Shown here: positions 20,170-31,261 of the stretch, in pieces
Numbering within the stretch: position 1 is the stretch's first letter
Layout: every line of letters starts with the position of its first letter
Program-made: the position numbers and the translations under genes
Source of the DNA: Elmis aenea
Lineage: Eukaryota; Arthropoda; Insecta; Coleoptera; Elmidae
Direction of reading: 5' to 3'
Length of the DNA: 64,000 nucleotides
NCBI GenBank assembly: GCA_947652605.1
Contig: OX393579.1
Coordinates: 25,441,674-25,505,673, forward strand
The notes under the pieces: generated by a model
Told to the model about the DNA's origin: nothing
The model's database searches: none
What the model saw: the letters and a program-made list of their open reading frames with translations, nothing else

Positions 20170-21689
20170 GAATTATTTACCGTTAAAAAAAACGTCTGTT
20201 TTTAGTTTTTTCAACATACTTAAAAAAGTCAAAGGTGTAGGTCAAATGTCAAAATAGTATTAAATTCGTCTTGACATTCTGCCCTACTTTGCTAATTTAA
20301 CCGACTATGTAACTCTTATAATTACAAAGTTACCCATACAACACAACATGTAGATTAATGTCACCTTGTATTTCATCGTGAAAAAAAAAAATGTTTCTAA
20401 CGCAATTTTATAGATAATTTCCTAATATAAGGTTTATAGGCGTTTTCTCATAAAATAACAAATCTAAAGGAGTGAAACAGTCAAAATGAACCACCTTCTC
20501 AGTAATGCGTTAAAACACAATTACTAATATAGTAATGTAATCGTATTTTTATCTTAAAACGGTTAGGTACTGTTATCCCCAAACTCTTCATGTTAAACAT
20601 GTTCGGATACATCAATTTTTTAGATACGATTATAATGTTATTACAATGTTTTTCCTTCTTTTTAAATAATAATACTAAAAATCCGTTTAGTGTTAATGGC
20701 CTGATGTAAACTCTGTTGACTGTACATAAAGGTTAATGTGCAGTAACTAATAAATGAAGAAAAGAATCGAATTAATTAATTTTCCGACAAAGAATTTTCC
20801 CAATTTATCAAATCACTATATTAATACCGCTTCATATCTGTTTTCAACAGTTTAACACCTTTACTTAAAATGCCAATTTAAATGTCACCTAAGTGTTTAA
20901 ACGTCAAATTTCGTTTCAGTATGAATGTAATTTTAATTATAAATGTTTGCCGCATCCACAAGCATTCATAAATTAATTGAGGTTATGGCGCTAATTTCAA
21001 TCTGTGCGTAAATTACACCTTTTGGCATGTATAATTAATTGTGTTCGTATAAAATTAGTTATTCAGCGACGGCCACAAATCACAATGAAAACATACGTGC
21101 GTTTTCAGGGTAGCATACACAAAAATATAAAAATCCCAAGAGAGTTAAACCTTCCAAAAAAAGGTTTTCACTAATTATTACGGCGGACAATATGTACGAG
21201 CATGAAGACAGCAATTTATTAAAATTTTCTTCGAATTTTAACTTTTTTTTAAATTTAACAATGAATAACTTAGCACCCCAACAAGATTTGGGGGTTTTAT
21301 AATATTTAATTTAAACCTCAAATGTCAAACAAATTAGCCAATATCCCCTTTGTAGGTATTTTGATCATTCTTCCCTTTCTTTTTAGTTTCTGTTATTCCT
21401 AAAACTCTATATTATTTTTTATCATTACTTCTACCACTTCTTCGTCTTTTTCTTTATGCTATTAGTATTTCAAGTTTATATCCTTATTTTGACTTCTTAG
21501 AACTATTTTTATCATTTTTTATATCTTGTGCTTTGATTATCATCTGTTTTCCTTTAGTCATGTCCGTTTTCACGTTGGGTTCGTGCCGTTTGTTCCGTAA
21601 CTTGTTTTCTGTCCTCAATTTTTTGGGTCTGTTCTTTTCTCTAGCTTCTCTTTTTCTATGTTCCATAGCCAAATGTTATTATTTACGTG
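20170..21689. other. Intergenic, with a complex-sequence patch
   Basis: No coding frame is recognised. The part at about 20700-21110 is less simple than its surroundings and rich in ATTAATTA-type and CpG-containing motifs, with no transposon signature. It could be host regulatory DNA, but nothing in the sequence proves it. Confidence 0.35.
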
Positions 21690-22075
21690 TGAATGCAACA
21701 GAAATGAGATTTTTAAGAAAAATCCAAGGAAAAATTAAAAAAGATCGAACCAGAAATAAAGCATATAGAAAACAACTAAAAATAAAATAAGTTAAAACAA
21801 AAATATAAGAAAAACAGTTGGGATGGTTAGGTCACATTTAGAGAATAAAAGAAGAAAGGTTAACCAGACAAGCCTACGAAGCAAGGCCACAAGGAAGAAA
21901 CAAAAGAAGTAGACCGTGGAAAACCTGGTAACAAGAAGTTATAAAAGCCGCAACGGATAGAAAAATTAAATGAGAAGAGATAAAAAAGCCAGCACCAGAC
22001 AAAAAAAACAAGAAAAAAAGTCAGAACAACGCAACAACACCTGACGGTAGAAGGACTTATGACTACATTTAAATA
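21690..22075 (+). pseudogene. Non-LTR retrotransposon 3' end, second copy
   Basis: The frame from 21702 reads MRFLRKIQGKIKKDRTRN, then across a stop KQLGWLGHI, RIKEERLTRQAYEARPQGRN, KTW, and KAATDRKIK, ending with a GRRTYDYI segment. It matches the module at 8862-9134 (KQLGWLGHI against RQLGWLGHI, KAATD in both). It contains at least four in-frame stops. The upstream MRFLRKIQGKIKKDRTRN corresponds to the 'E M R ... R ... G . T R ... R N' part of such LINEs, so this copy is somewhat longer than the first. Confidence 0.7.
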
Positions 22076-22079
22076 AAAT

Positions 22080-22577
22080 TTTAAAAAAAAAAGTCAAACA
22101 AATAAGTAACTCAAAAACGAAGATTTTAAATCAATTTAACATATACTGTTAAAGTCTTTTTTATTTGCGAATTTTGGTAATTGTTTGCTTATTATTCTTA
22201 AATAATTTGTGTTCTGGATTTTCATTTAATTTCAAGTCACCTAGATATATATTTTACTTTTATTATTAGATACTTTGTTTCTTTTTAGGTTGTGACAATG
22301 TATAAACTCTTGACAATGGCAAGGGGGAACTTGCCGAAACGTCGAGCCTTATATAATTTAAATGTAAGGCAGGTAAACCCGAAAAACAATATTAAAAAAA
22401 TATGTATATTTATATAAAGTTTAGTTATACACATTGTTTATATACTCATACATACAAAAACACAACCCATAATATTTGTAAACAGTTCAAACCCTTTCAC
22501 TGTCAAACACGTAAATATACGTTGTGCAATAACGTTGCTATTTTCAAACTCGTAAATATACGGTATTCTGCCCATCA
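22080..22577. other. AT-rich, holds a hammerhead-like motif
   Basis: No coding frame is recognised. The only structured signal is the stem and GAAAC motif at 22306-22347, described separately. Confidence 0.45.
22306..22347 (+). ncRNA. Hammerhead-ribozyme-like relic (retroelement end)
   Basis: A perfect 6-bp stem GGCAAG/CTTGCC closes a GGGGAA loop and is followed immediately by GAAACGTC. The flanks CTC before and GAG after could pair as a third helix. Hammerhead ribozymes have a core of CUGANGA, then a stem, then GAAA; here the first core box is degenerate (TTGACAAT). Penelope-like elements and some SINEs carry such motifs. A related arrangement is at 40180-40224. The motif is probably inactive. 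Confidence 0.35.
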
Positions 22578-23400
22578 GAGTTGAAAATTCTGGTGAATGC
22601 GCCGGGTTGAAAATTAAACTAATTGATGTGACAAATTATTTATTAACAAAAACGTTTTTTTCACAAAAGTTGTTCGAATTTATTAGCTATATAAGCTAAA
22701 ATTATTTTTAAATGCACGGAATATTTAGTTTTCGAGAATGAATATGCAACTTTACTATCTCAAATAGAACACCCGGTATATGGTTAACGTTTTCTTGTAG
22801 ATAAATCAATTGCCATTAAAAAATATTAACCATGTTGTTATCTCTGCTATCAGGGTAGTTACAAAAAAGTTTTTTCCGCAAAAGTTGTTGGAATGTATTA
22901 GCTATATTACCTGCAATAATGATTTTTAAATGCACAGAATATTTGGTTTTCGAGAATCAATATGCACCTTCACTATTTCAAACAGAACACCCTGTATATT
23001 ATAAGATTTTCTTCTAGATAAGTGAATTATTGCCATTAAAAAATATTAAGCATGGTTTTGTCTTCAGTTAATATCTCTAGAGTTATTATTCTGGAGAATG
23101 CGTAGGGTCAAAAATTAAGCTAATTGTAGGACAAATTATTTGTTATCTCTGTGATTTGGGTAGTTACAACAAAGTTTTTTTCACAAAAGTTGTTGGAATT
23201 GATTAGCCATATAACCTACAATTATTTTTAAATACAGAGTATTTAGTTTTCGAGAAACAATATGCAATTTACTATTTCAAATAGAACACCCTCTACCCTG
23301 TACACCTATTTTTACGTTTTCTTGTAGTTACATTATTTGCTGATAAAAAAACATTAGTATGTCCTATGTCTAAAGTTAATATTTCTTGGGACATAATGAA
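22578..23400. repeat. ~300-bp tandem repeats, three units
   Basis: Three successive units share GGTAGTTACAA, TTTTTTTCACAAAAGTTGTT, TTTAGTTTTCGAGAA, TATTTCAAATAGAACACC and TTGCCATTAAAAAATATTAA. The spacing is about 305 bp between the second and third units; the first has lost ~80 bp. Each unit contains a CACCCTGTA-like terminus, so the unit may derive from a CAGGGTG transposon. An inverted copy lies at 24504-24935. Confidence 0.75.
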
Positions 23401-24503
23401 CAGTTCGCATAGGATATTTGTTTTGTAAATAAATATACATCCCGAGAGAGTGCAACATAGGGCGCGTAATTACAGAAATATGAAAATAAATTTAAAAGAA
23501 TATGGTTCCGTTGAAAAACCAACCAAAAATCTGAAACAAATCAATAAAGAATAAAAACTATGCGTTTTTTTCACAGTTTCTATGGCAAAGAATGTAGCAT
23601 CGCAACATGTCAAATTTTTTATTAGTGGTAAATCTACGCATAATTACATGATAACAAATTTGCTATAAAGACTATCGAACTACACAACAATACTATAATA
23701 GTATATTAGGTACATAACAAGATTTGTGAGAAGGATATTACACACAAGTGGAAAAGTTGCGCACGAAGCCGCGTAGCGACGATTGCGTATTTCCACGAGT
23801 ACCTACATAATTGCTTTACAACTCCAGTTATGTAGCCTATTTTTTCTACGAACACATAATACATACGATTATAACGGCTTTTTGGCTAATATACACCCTT
23901 GTGTATGTTCTGTGATATACACATGTAATTACCTGCTTTTTGGCTAATATACACCCTTGTGTATGTTCTGTGATATACACATGTAACCTTGTCATCATTT
24001 TTGACGTAAGCCTTCTTTGACATTTCTATACAAGTGTGCGTTTTGCTTACCGTGCGTTAGTAGGTACTCACTTACTATGTAAGCATGCAGGCTGTATGGT
24101 AAGCGTCATTTACATTAGTGGTAGTAGAAAAAATAGATTATAGCTCCTCTTATACTAAAGAATAATTCATCTAACTTCAGCAAATCCGTATCTCTTATAA
24201 TAAGCGAGATCCATCCTGAAAATGTTATCTGGGATATGAATTTATATCACAAATATCGCCGTAAAGTGTTGGTAACCAAAGCATGTGTTATTGGCTGCCC
24301 ATCAAATGTAAATTATTAAAAAAATCACATACTTCCCAATAATGAATTACAAAAAAAAAATAAAAACTTATACGGTCAAAGACAAAACAGAAGATAATCG
24401 AAAAACAGCTGTCGTTGGGTTTTCAAAGCCACCGTGATTTAGAGGAAAGTTTTATGCAATTTATTCTATAGAGATTTAACAAAAATGTATAATTAGATTC
24501 ATG
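23401..24503. other. Spacer between inverted repeat blocks
   Basis: About 1.1 kb separates the forward and inverted repeat blocks. It contains the 58-bp tandem duplication (23877-23992) and a hairpin-prone GC patch at 23750-23810 bracketed by GTGGAAA and TTTCCAC. No coding frame is recognised. Confidence 0.5.
23877..23992. repeat. 58-bp tandem duplication
   Basis: GCTTTTTGGCTAATATACAC through GATATACACATGTAA occurs twice with a period of 58 bp and essentially no differences, indicating a recent duplication. Confidence 0.85.
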
Positions 24504-24935
24504 ACTCATGATTTCCAACAGTTTTTTTGAAAAAAAAACTTTTTTGTAACTACGCTATAATAGAGCTAATAAATAATTTATTTATCTTACATTTAGCTTA
24601 ATTTTTGACCTGACGCATCCTCCAGAACAATAACTTTGGAAATATTAACCAAAGACGAAAACAGACTTTATATTTTTTAATGGCAATTAATTTATCTACA
24701 AGAAAACGTAAAAATATACAGGGTGTTCTATTTGAAATAGTAAAGTTGCATATTGATTCTCGAAAACTAAATACTCTGTGCATTTAAAAATAATTGTAAG
24801 TTATATAACTAATGAATTCCAACAACTTTTGTGAAAAGAACTTCTTTGTAACTCCCTTAATAACAGAGATAATAAATAATTTGTCTTACAATATAGCTTA
24901 ATTTTTTTACCCGCCGCATCCACCAGAACTTTTCT
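24504..24935. repeat. Inverted copy of the ~300-bp repeat
   Basis: Reverse complement of the units at 22578-23400, including TTTTTAATGGCAATTAATTT, TACAGGGTGTTCTATTTGAA and TTCCAACAACTTTTGTG. It covers about one and a half units. Together with the forward block it makes a 2.35-kb inverted structure. Confidence 0.75.
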
Positions 24936-26614
24936 TTTAAAAACAAAAAACTCGACACAGGCGGCTTGTGCATACAAAAATTATGCGACAGTGAAAGGGT
25001 TTTAAATATTTACATAGATACATTATTAATGGCAGATATAATCAATCGCCCTTTTGATTTTTGCCTTTATTTTAATTTTTAAAAACTGGTGCAACAGGAA
25101 ACCACACCATTCAATTAGATAGAGTATATAGAACTTATAATGGTTGCAGACACCATCATTTGTTTGCAACGATTTAAGCGATTGCTATGATAAATTATAA
25201 TGTAGATAAACATTTTTTTTTTTTTTATCTTATAAGCTCCGTTTGTTTTTAATAACAATTTTTGTTATTATAAATACAATTTTTAATTAATGCTTCTTAA
25301 AACTCTAAATAAATGTAAAATTTGTATACAAATAAACAACAACTGTTTGTTATCTTATTTTACATTAGTTATGTCCTACAACATACAAAACGCAGTTCAT
25401 TTTTATTGTCATTAGTTTCCAATATTGGTCTTAATATAAAACTGAATACATAGATTAACTAACATCAAAAATTTCATTTTACAGGTTCACTTTTAACGCA
25501 TTACATTGACGTACGTATTTACTAGTTATTTTAGAGGCTCGTGACAGTCATAAATAATTGTGCTTCTTTAAAATGCAAGCGCAATATGTTTTAAATTATC
25601 TTTGCAAATCAGTTGATCTGAAAAACCAATAATATTAATGCTGGTAGAGTCACATAAATCCTTCAAGAAAAACACCTGTTGTAAAGATTTGTATGTGCAC
25701 ACTTGAAAGAACCTGGCCCTAGGGGGTCGTTCTACAAAATTAAAGCATCAACTTTAACTTGATGGGTCTTCTTCGAGGATGGGTTTTGAGCAACAGGAAC
25801 CAATCGGTAGCAAAAGTGCTAATAACAGTTTGTTTTGATAAAATTTCTCGTATAAACATTGCATCGTTAGGTTTGATGTTATATATTTAATTATATACTT
25901 GCTTACACCGTATTTGTACTTATTATAACTTTATATGTCAATAACAAACAAAAACATATCGATGGATTATTCTTAATTAATTTTTGTAATTGAAATTGAA
26001 TCTTGACATTTGTATGGGTTATTTCGTACATTAATTTAAGTTTTTGTTATTTCGTGTTTGTATTCGATGATGCATTAATTAGATTTTGTCCGATTGGTAA
26101 TTATAATATCTTTTAATTAATAAATATCTCTCGCTACATCTTGTTTATATCAAATTCCAAAGATGAAAGTTTACGAAGTATAAAACTTGTTTGTGTTACA
26201 CGCAATTTATTTGTGCTCTTGAGTTTTAGCGAAAAAAAAACGCTTTTTCTGGATGAAGCTGAAAGTTCTAATCAAGTTTGCTAAAAATCTTTCAACTCCC
26301 TGTTACTGAAAACTGCTATCTCCAACGAATATTATTCAGCTGTTGTCAAACTTACCAGCTCTAGCAAAATCATTAACATACTCTGGAATAAGTGCAAACT
26401 TTTGCATTTGCACTTTAGAGACAAAAACTTTAGAGTGGTTTTAAGTTGTAAATGACAGTCTTTATTAGTTTATTTATTTACCCGGAGGATTAATACAACC
26501 TCAAAGATAATAAATGATTGTTCATCACTCCATTTGCCAAGTTAAAGAATGATTTCTTGTAACCGTTGTTTCTATAATAAGATAGTAGCAACACTTCTAA
26601 TCGTACTAATTATA
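24936..26614. other. AT-rich, no feature recognised
   Basis: No coding frame, RNA gene or shared repeat is visible. A T-rich run lies near 25210-25230. Confidence 0.5.
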
Positions 26615-26660
26615 CAGGGTGATTCAATTTCTAGGAAAACCATTGGTTTTTCAGATATTA
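26615..26660 (+). mobile_element. Unpaired CAGGGTGATTC transposon terminus
   Basis: CAGGGTGATTCAATTTCTAG is preceded by TA, as at the other mariner-type ends in this window. No matching inverted end was found within several kilobases, so it is an isolated terminus or a decayed copy. Confidence 0.35.
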
Positions 26661-26963
26661 GAAACAAAGCACAGGTACAATTTTACTAAGCCAATAATGT
26701 TTATACATCCTTCAAAAATTCTATTTGATATGCTTTTTCCAATACTAACTTCTTTTAGTTATGGCAACAGCTATATTTTACAAACATCTAACAATCATTT
26801 TATGTAGGTATGTATTACAATTATTTTAACGGTTAAACCGATAAAATTTATCATGTTTCACTATACTACAATAACTAGGTATCATACTAAAATAAGTTTT
26901 TAGGTTGTGGGACAATTCTAAAAACATACAAAGACTGTTTTTGTCCCAACTATGGTTTATAAC

Positions 26964-27327
26964 CAGGGAACGGAACCGGAACTGGAACAAAAACCGAAAC
27001 GAACAGGTGCTTTTTTCATGAACCGTGAACCGGAACTGACACACAACGGTTCAGTCCAATTTTTTTTTGATGACATTGAAAATTTTTTATTTTCGTAATT
27101 TTGATAACATTTTACCAAAAATGGAAAAAATTCAGACAATTCAATTTATAAATATGCATTATCATATTTTGCATTGAACCGGAACCGGAACTGAACCGTT
27201 GCCGCTGAACCGGTTACCGAATCATTATAAAATAAAAACCGGTGGTGCGGAATGTAAACCGAGAAATTAAAATTTATCGAACCGGTAACCGGAACTGAAC
27301 CGTTAGTCTTTGCGGTTCGGGTCCCTG
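26964..27327. mobile_element. hAT-type MITE rich in GAACCGGAAC
   Basis: The element starts CAGGGAACGGAACCGGAACT and ends with the complement of CAGGGACCCGAACCGC. The flanking octamers TTTATAAC (26956-26963) and CTTATAAC (27328-27335) agree at seven of eight positions, a hAT-type duplication. Both subterminal zones are made of GAACCGG/CCGGTTC repeats in opposite orientation. It has no coding capacity. A degenerate relative lies at 63662-63826. Confidence 0.8.
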
Positions 27328-27335
27328 CTTATAAC

Positions 27336-28714
27336 ATTATTATTTGCACGTTATTTAGTAATTAAACATATATTGCATATTTTTGTCTCTTAGTTATTGA
27401 TAAAATATGTTTATATTAACATGAGCACGTTATTGAAAATTATTATTAAATGTTATACCTATTCATACTTGTTTTCGATTTACTATCAATATATAACTTT
27501 TTACTTTCGAAATACGTAGTTTTGAGGTGCCCTGAACCCTTTTGACTATTTTCTCTTCGTGTGTGTGTAGATATGTATGTGTCAGACGCTAAAAATTTAC
27601 ATTTTTAATAGTAGTTATCGATAGAGCCTTTAAAAGTTTATTCCAAAATGCATGCAGTTATTTAATTTTTTAATTAATAACTGATATATTTTTGTTGTAT
27701 TTTAAGTTGAAATGACAATCCAATATTAAATGAAAACGGTAAAAGATTTAAAAAATCTGTTTATGTAGGATTGTATAAATGTTTTTGGTAAAATTTTTTT
27801 CCAAAAATTTTAACTTTTTTCGTAAACGGTTCTAAAAATTTTTTTCCGATTTTAGTATGTTATAGAGTTGTTTTTTTAGTAAATTCCGTTTGTCTCAACT
27901 CTCTTAAATTATTCTCAAAAACGTTATGATTAAATTTTATAAAAGTAAAAAAATTTTTTAGAACGCTGTATTTGTTCATATGTCATAAACACACAGGGGT
28001 TCTAAACTAAATAGGATGACCGATTTCCATAAAACTAATGTATTTCTGAGCTATCCGGAAGTGACATCATTAATAACGCAAAAATGTTTAACGTAAACCT
28101 CTTTTATGATCACTGGCAGAACCTAGTGTAGGTATTTTGTATACTACATATTCAAAAAAGTATAAAGTTATATGTTTTGATATCAAAAAAGCGCCTTATT
28201 TTAAATTTCGCGTAGGGACCCAAAAATTCTAACTACGTCACTGACTTCATATTATAAAAAAGATTACTACAAATTAATTCGTTTTTGCGAAAAAGTTCAA
28301 CATATGAAAGTCAATGTTTTGCAGATCAAACTACAATATTTTCAATATTAACTTGCATGCAAATAGGAAATATATCATAAAATATCTTAAGTAGTAAGAT
28401 TTACTTAACTCTGCCTCAACATCCGAGATAATTAATTGCGAAAAATCTGAACGAATCGACTTAAATATGAAGTTGTTAAACATCACTGTACAAAGAACAA
28501 CAAAATGCAATGAAAAGTTGTCCACATTTCTTGAATTTTCTTAAAGAAATAAGCTACGGCAATATTTTAAATTTCTTTTGTTTCCATGCAGGATATGCCG
28601 ATATTTATAATCTGTTTTGTTTTTATTAATCAGCATTCGTCTGTATGTAACATTTAAATTAAAGCTTCAATGTATAAATTACTTTGGAAAAACATAAAAT
28701 ATACTTTATTTATA
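27336..28714. other. AT-rich, no feature recognised
   Basis: Contains a short GTGTGTGTAG patch near 27560 and several T-rich stretches. Open frames here show no recognisable product. Confidence 0.5.
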
Positions 28715-29382
28715 CAGGGTGTAGACTCGGATCACGCAACATAGCAATTTCAATGGTAAAATTTTAAAAGTCGAATTCTTGCTCCGCTAATTATTTTAGA
28801 AAAAAAGTGCAAATACGTTTTTTGTAGAGAAAAAAATTCTGTATCCATAAATGTAATCAATATTACTTTTTCGTTTTCCAAAAACAGAAAAATAAGCAAA
28901 TTAAAAAACGCGTTTTCGCGAAAATCTGTAGTGCCTTGGAATTATGCTGCGACAACTGCCCATCTTACTAACACTTACTGTCACTTTGACGTTTGAAGTT
29001 TATTCTTAATTATCATTTTTATTATATCTTGCAATGAAAACATAACTAATTGTGTAAAATAAATGTTTGATAAAATATAAAGGATAATTAAGAATGAATT
29101 TCGCGTCAAAGTGACAGTATAAGTGACATTAGGCTGGGCAGTTGTCATACCATAATTCCAAGGCACTACAGATTTCTGTCCAAACGCGTTTTTTAATTTG
29201 CATAATTTTCAGTTATTGGAAAATGAAAAAGTAATATTGATTACATTTATGGATACAGAATTTTTTTCTCTACAAAAAACGTATTTGCACTTTTTTTCTA
29301 AAATAATTAGCGGAGCAAGAATTCGACTTTTAAAATTTTACCATTGAAATCGCTATGTTGCGTGATCCGAGTCTACACCCTG
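28715..29382. mobile_element. Foldback element with CAGGGTGTAGACTCGG ends
   Basis: Positions 28715-29025 and 29085-29382 are reverse complements with few differences. TA abuts both ends (28713-28714 and 29383-29384). Recognisable arm blocks are CACGCAACATAGC, GCTCCGCTAATTATTTTAG and AACTGCCCA with their complements. The loop is only ~60 bp, so the element is almost all arm. No coding capacity; mobilisation by a mariner/Tc1-type enzyme is an inference from ends and TA. Confidence 0.85.
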
Positions 29383-29384
29383 TA

Positions 29385-29966
29385 TGCGTAGCCGGCTGGT
29401 CTTTTAAAAGCGAGGTCAACATAAGTACCCGTCCCGAGGTGATGCCAGTGCTAGTTAGTGGAGATAAGCACTTCCCTTGGGCTTGCTGTCCTGTTAGGAC
29501 TCCCACAGCTTCTCAACGTCATAAGTATAAGCACTTGTTACAAATCTCATTTCAAACATGACAAATCTTGTAAGTGGGCATGACACCAAAACTGCTGACT
29601 GAAAGAAAGCAACTCAAAATTTTATTTTTACGTAATATAAAAAGTGCACGATAAAAGAACGGCGAAAGGGACGCAAACCAGAACATTCTTTTTCCAACCA
29701 CGTCATCGGCTGGTTCTTTTATGTACGTCTAAAACAAGTACGTGAGAGGCATACAGTACATTAAAATTATTGGTAGGTACACACCTACAGGGTAACCCAA
29801 TAACAACCTGCCAGTCCTTTGGCTTCTTAATTTAAAGAAACAGAGCTTTAAAGTTCATTGCAAATATTTAAAGGTTCGCAGGTACAATTTAAATATATTA
29901 TTGGACTTTCCATAAATTCAATTGTTTTTGAGATTGAAGATTTCAAAATTTAATTTTTCGTTTTAT
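29385..29966. other. GC-richer patch of unknown nature
   Basis: The part at 29385-29560 is much richer in GC than its surroundings and is open for 68 codons (29355-29561), but I recognise no domain. It may be a fragment of a retroelement or SINE. The remainder to 29966 is AT-rich and unremarkable. Confidence 0.35.
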
Positions 29967-29967
29967 A

Positions 29968-31259
29968 CAGGGTGCGTTTTATGTTCCAGGCCGATTTTGT
30001 TTGGCCGCCATTTTAATTTGGCTGTCATTTGACAGTTCATATTTGACAGTCGTGTAGAGTGGGCGATAACAATTTATTATGGAACATCTAACTCCGCAAC
30101 AACGTGTTGAAGTTATTAAAACATTTTATTTAAATAATTGTTCAATTGTGAATATGCGAAGAAAACTGCGTGATTTTTTTTGTGTTAATCATGTGCCAAG
30201 CAAGTCAACCATTCAGCGTGTATTAAATAATTTTGAAAATTTGTATACACTGGGAGATAAAGCCAAGTCTGGGCGACAACGTAACCAACGCACGCCAGAA
30301 AAGATTGATGCAGTGAGGCAGAATGTTGGTGAACGTCCGTGCACCTCTCATCGATGCCGTGCACAAGAATTGGGAATGTTTTCATCATGTTTGTTAAAAA
30401 TTCTCAAAAAAGATTTGCAGTTTTACCCGTATAAAATTCAATTGACACAGGAGCTACAGGAAAATGACCATAGACGGCGGCGAGATTGGAGTGCTCGGGT
30501 TTTACAGGTCGGTATAGACGAACACCATTTTTGGAGAAAAGTCATCATGAGCGACAAGGCACATTTTGACTTGGCTGGCTTTGTTAATAAACAGAATAGC
30601 CGCTATCTGGGGCACTGAAAACCCTCAATTGATACACCAACGACCATTACACCCTCGTAGAGTGACTTTATAGTGCGCCATTTGATCATTGGACCATATT
30701 CTTTTGAGGATGCTAGAGGCAATGCTGTATCAGTAACTAGTGATCGCTATCGTGACATGTTGATAAGCTTTCTTATGCCCGAATTGGATCGATTGGGCCT
30801 ACAGCACATGTGGTTCGAACAGGACGGTGCCACATCACACACATCTCGTGCTACGATGCAAATTTTATGAGAAACTTTCCCCGGCCGAATAATGTCGAAA
30901 AGTGGTGATATCGACTGGCCTCCACGATCCCCTGATTTGACCGCCCCCGATTATTTCCTATGGGGGTACTTGAAGGGAAAGGTGTACACCAACAAACCAA
31001 CCACAATCCCGATGCTTAAGGACAACATTCGAAAAGAAATTGATGAAATAACACCAGAAGTCTGCGGGATTGTCATGAAAAATTTGCTCGAAAGAGCTCG
31101 CGTTTGCGCCACGGCCAGAGGCGGCCACCTGACCAACATTATATTCCATACATAATGTTAAAAACCATATAATCAATCAATAAAATATAAATTATAAAAT
31201 TGTGTTTCTTTTAAAAGTTATTCAAAAAAACATCGGCCTGGAACATAAAACGCACCCTG
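29968..31259 (+). mobile_element. Mariner-type DD41D transposon, full length but dead
   Basis: The 28-bp inverted ends are perfect, beginning CAGGGTGCGTTTTATGTTCC. TA flanks both (29966-29967 and 31260-31261). One transposase gene fills the interior (30079-31155). Total length of 1292 bp fits the IS630-Tc1-mariner group. The perfect ends against a damaged gene suggest that the copy was moved, or its ends kept in use, after or around the time the gene decayed. Confidence 0.9.
30079..31155 (+). pseudogene. Mariner-group transposase (DD41D), inactivated
   Basis: The N-terminal part (start at 30079, after a 5' leader) has a helix-turn-helix region, MEHLTPQQRVEVIKTFY and SKSTIQRVLNNFE, then RAQELGMFSSCLLKILKKD. 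The first catalytic Asp is in IIMSD/VIMSDKAHF (the usual E after D is K). The second is in EQDGATSHTSR. The third is in RSPDLTAPDYFLWGYLKGK; I count 41 residues between the last two, the DD41D spacing. The C-terminus is RVCATARGGHLTNIIFHT. Lesions: a frameshift at about 30605, a TAG plus a compensating shift before 30690, and a TGA at 30868-30870. Length without lesions would be ~350 residues, normal for the family. Confidence 0.85.
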
Positions 31260-31261
31260 TA

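Noticed and set aside
29355..29561. 68-codon open frame in a GC-rich patch
   Set aside because: No recognisable domain; starts within the foldback arm.
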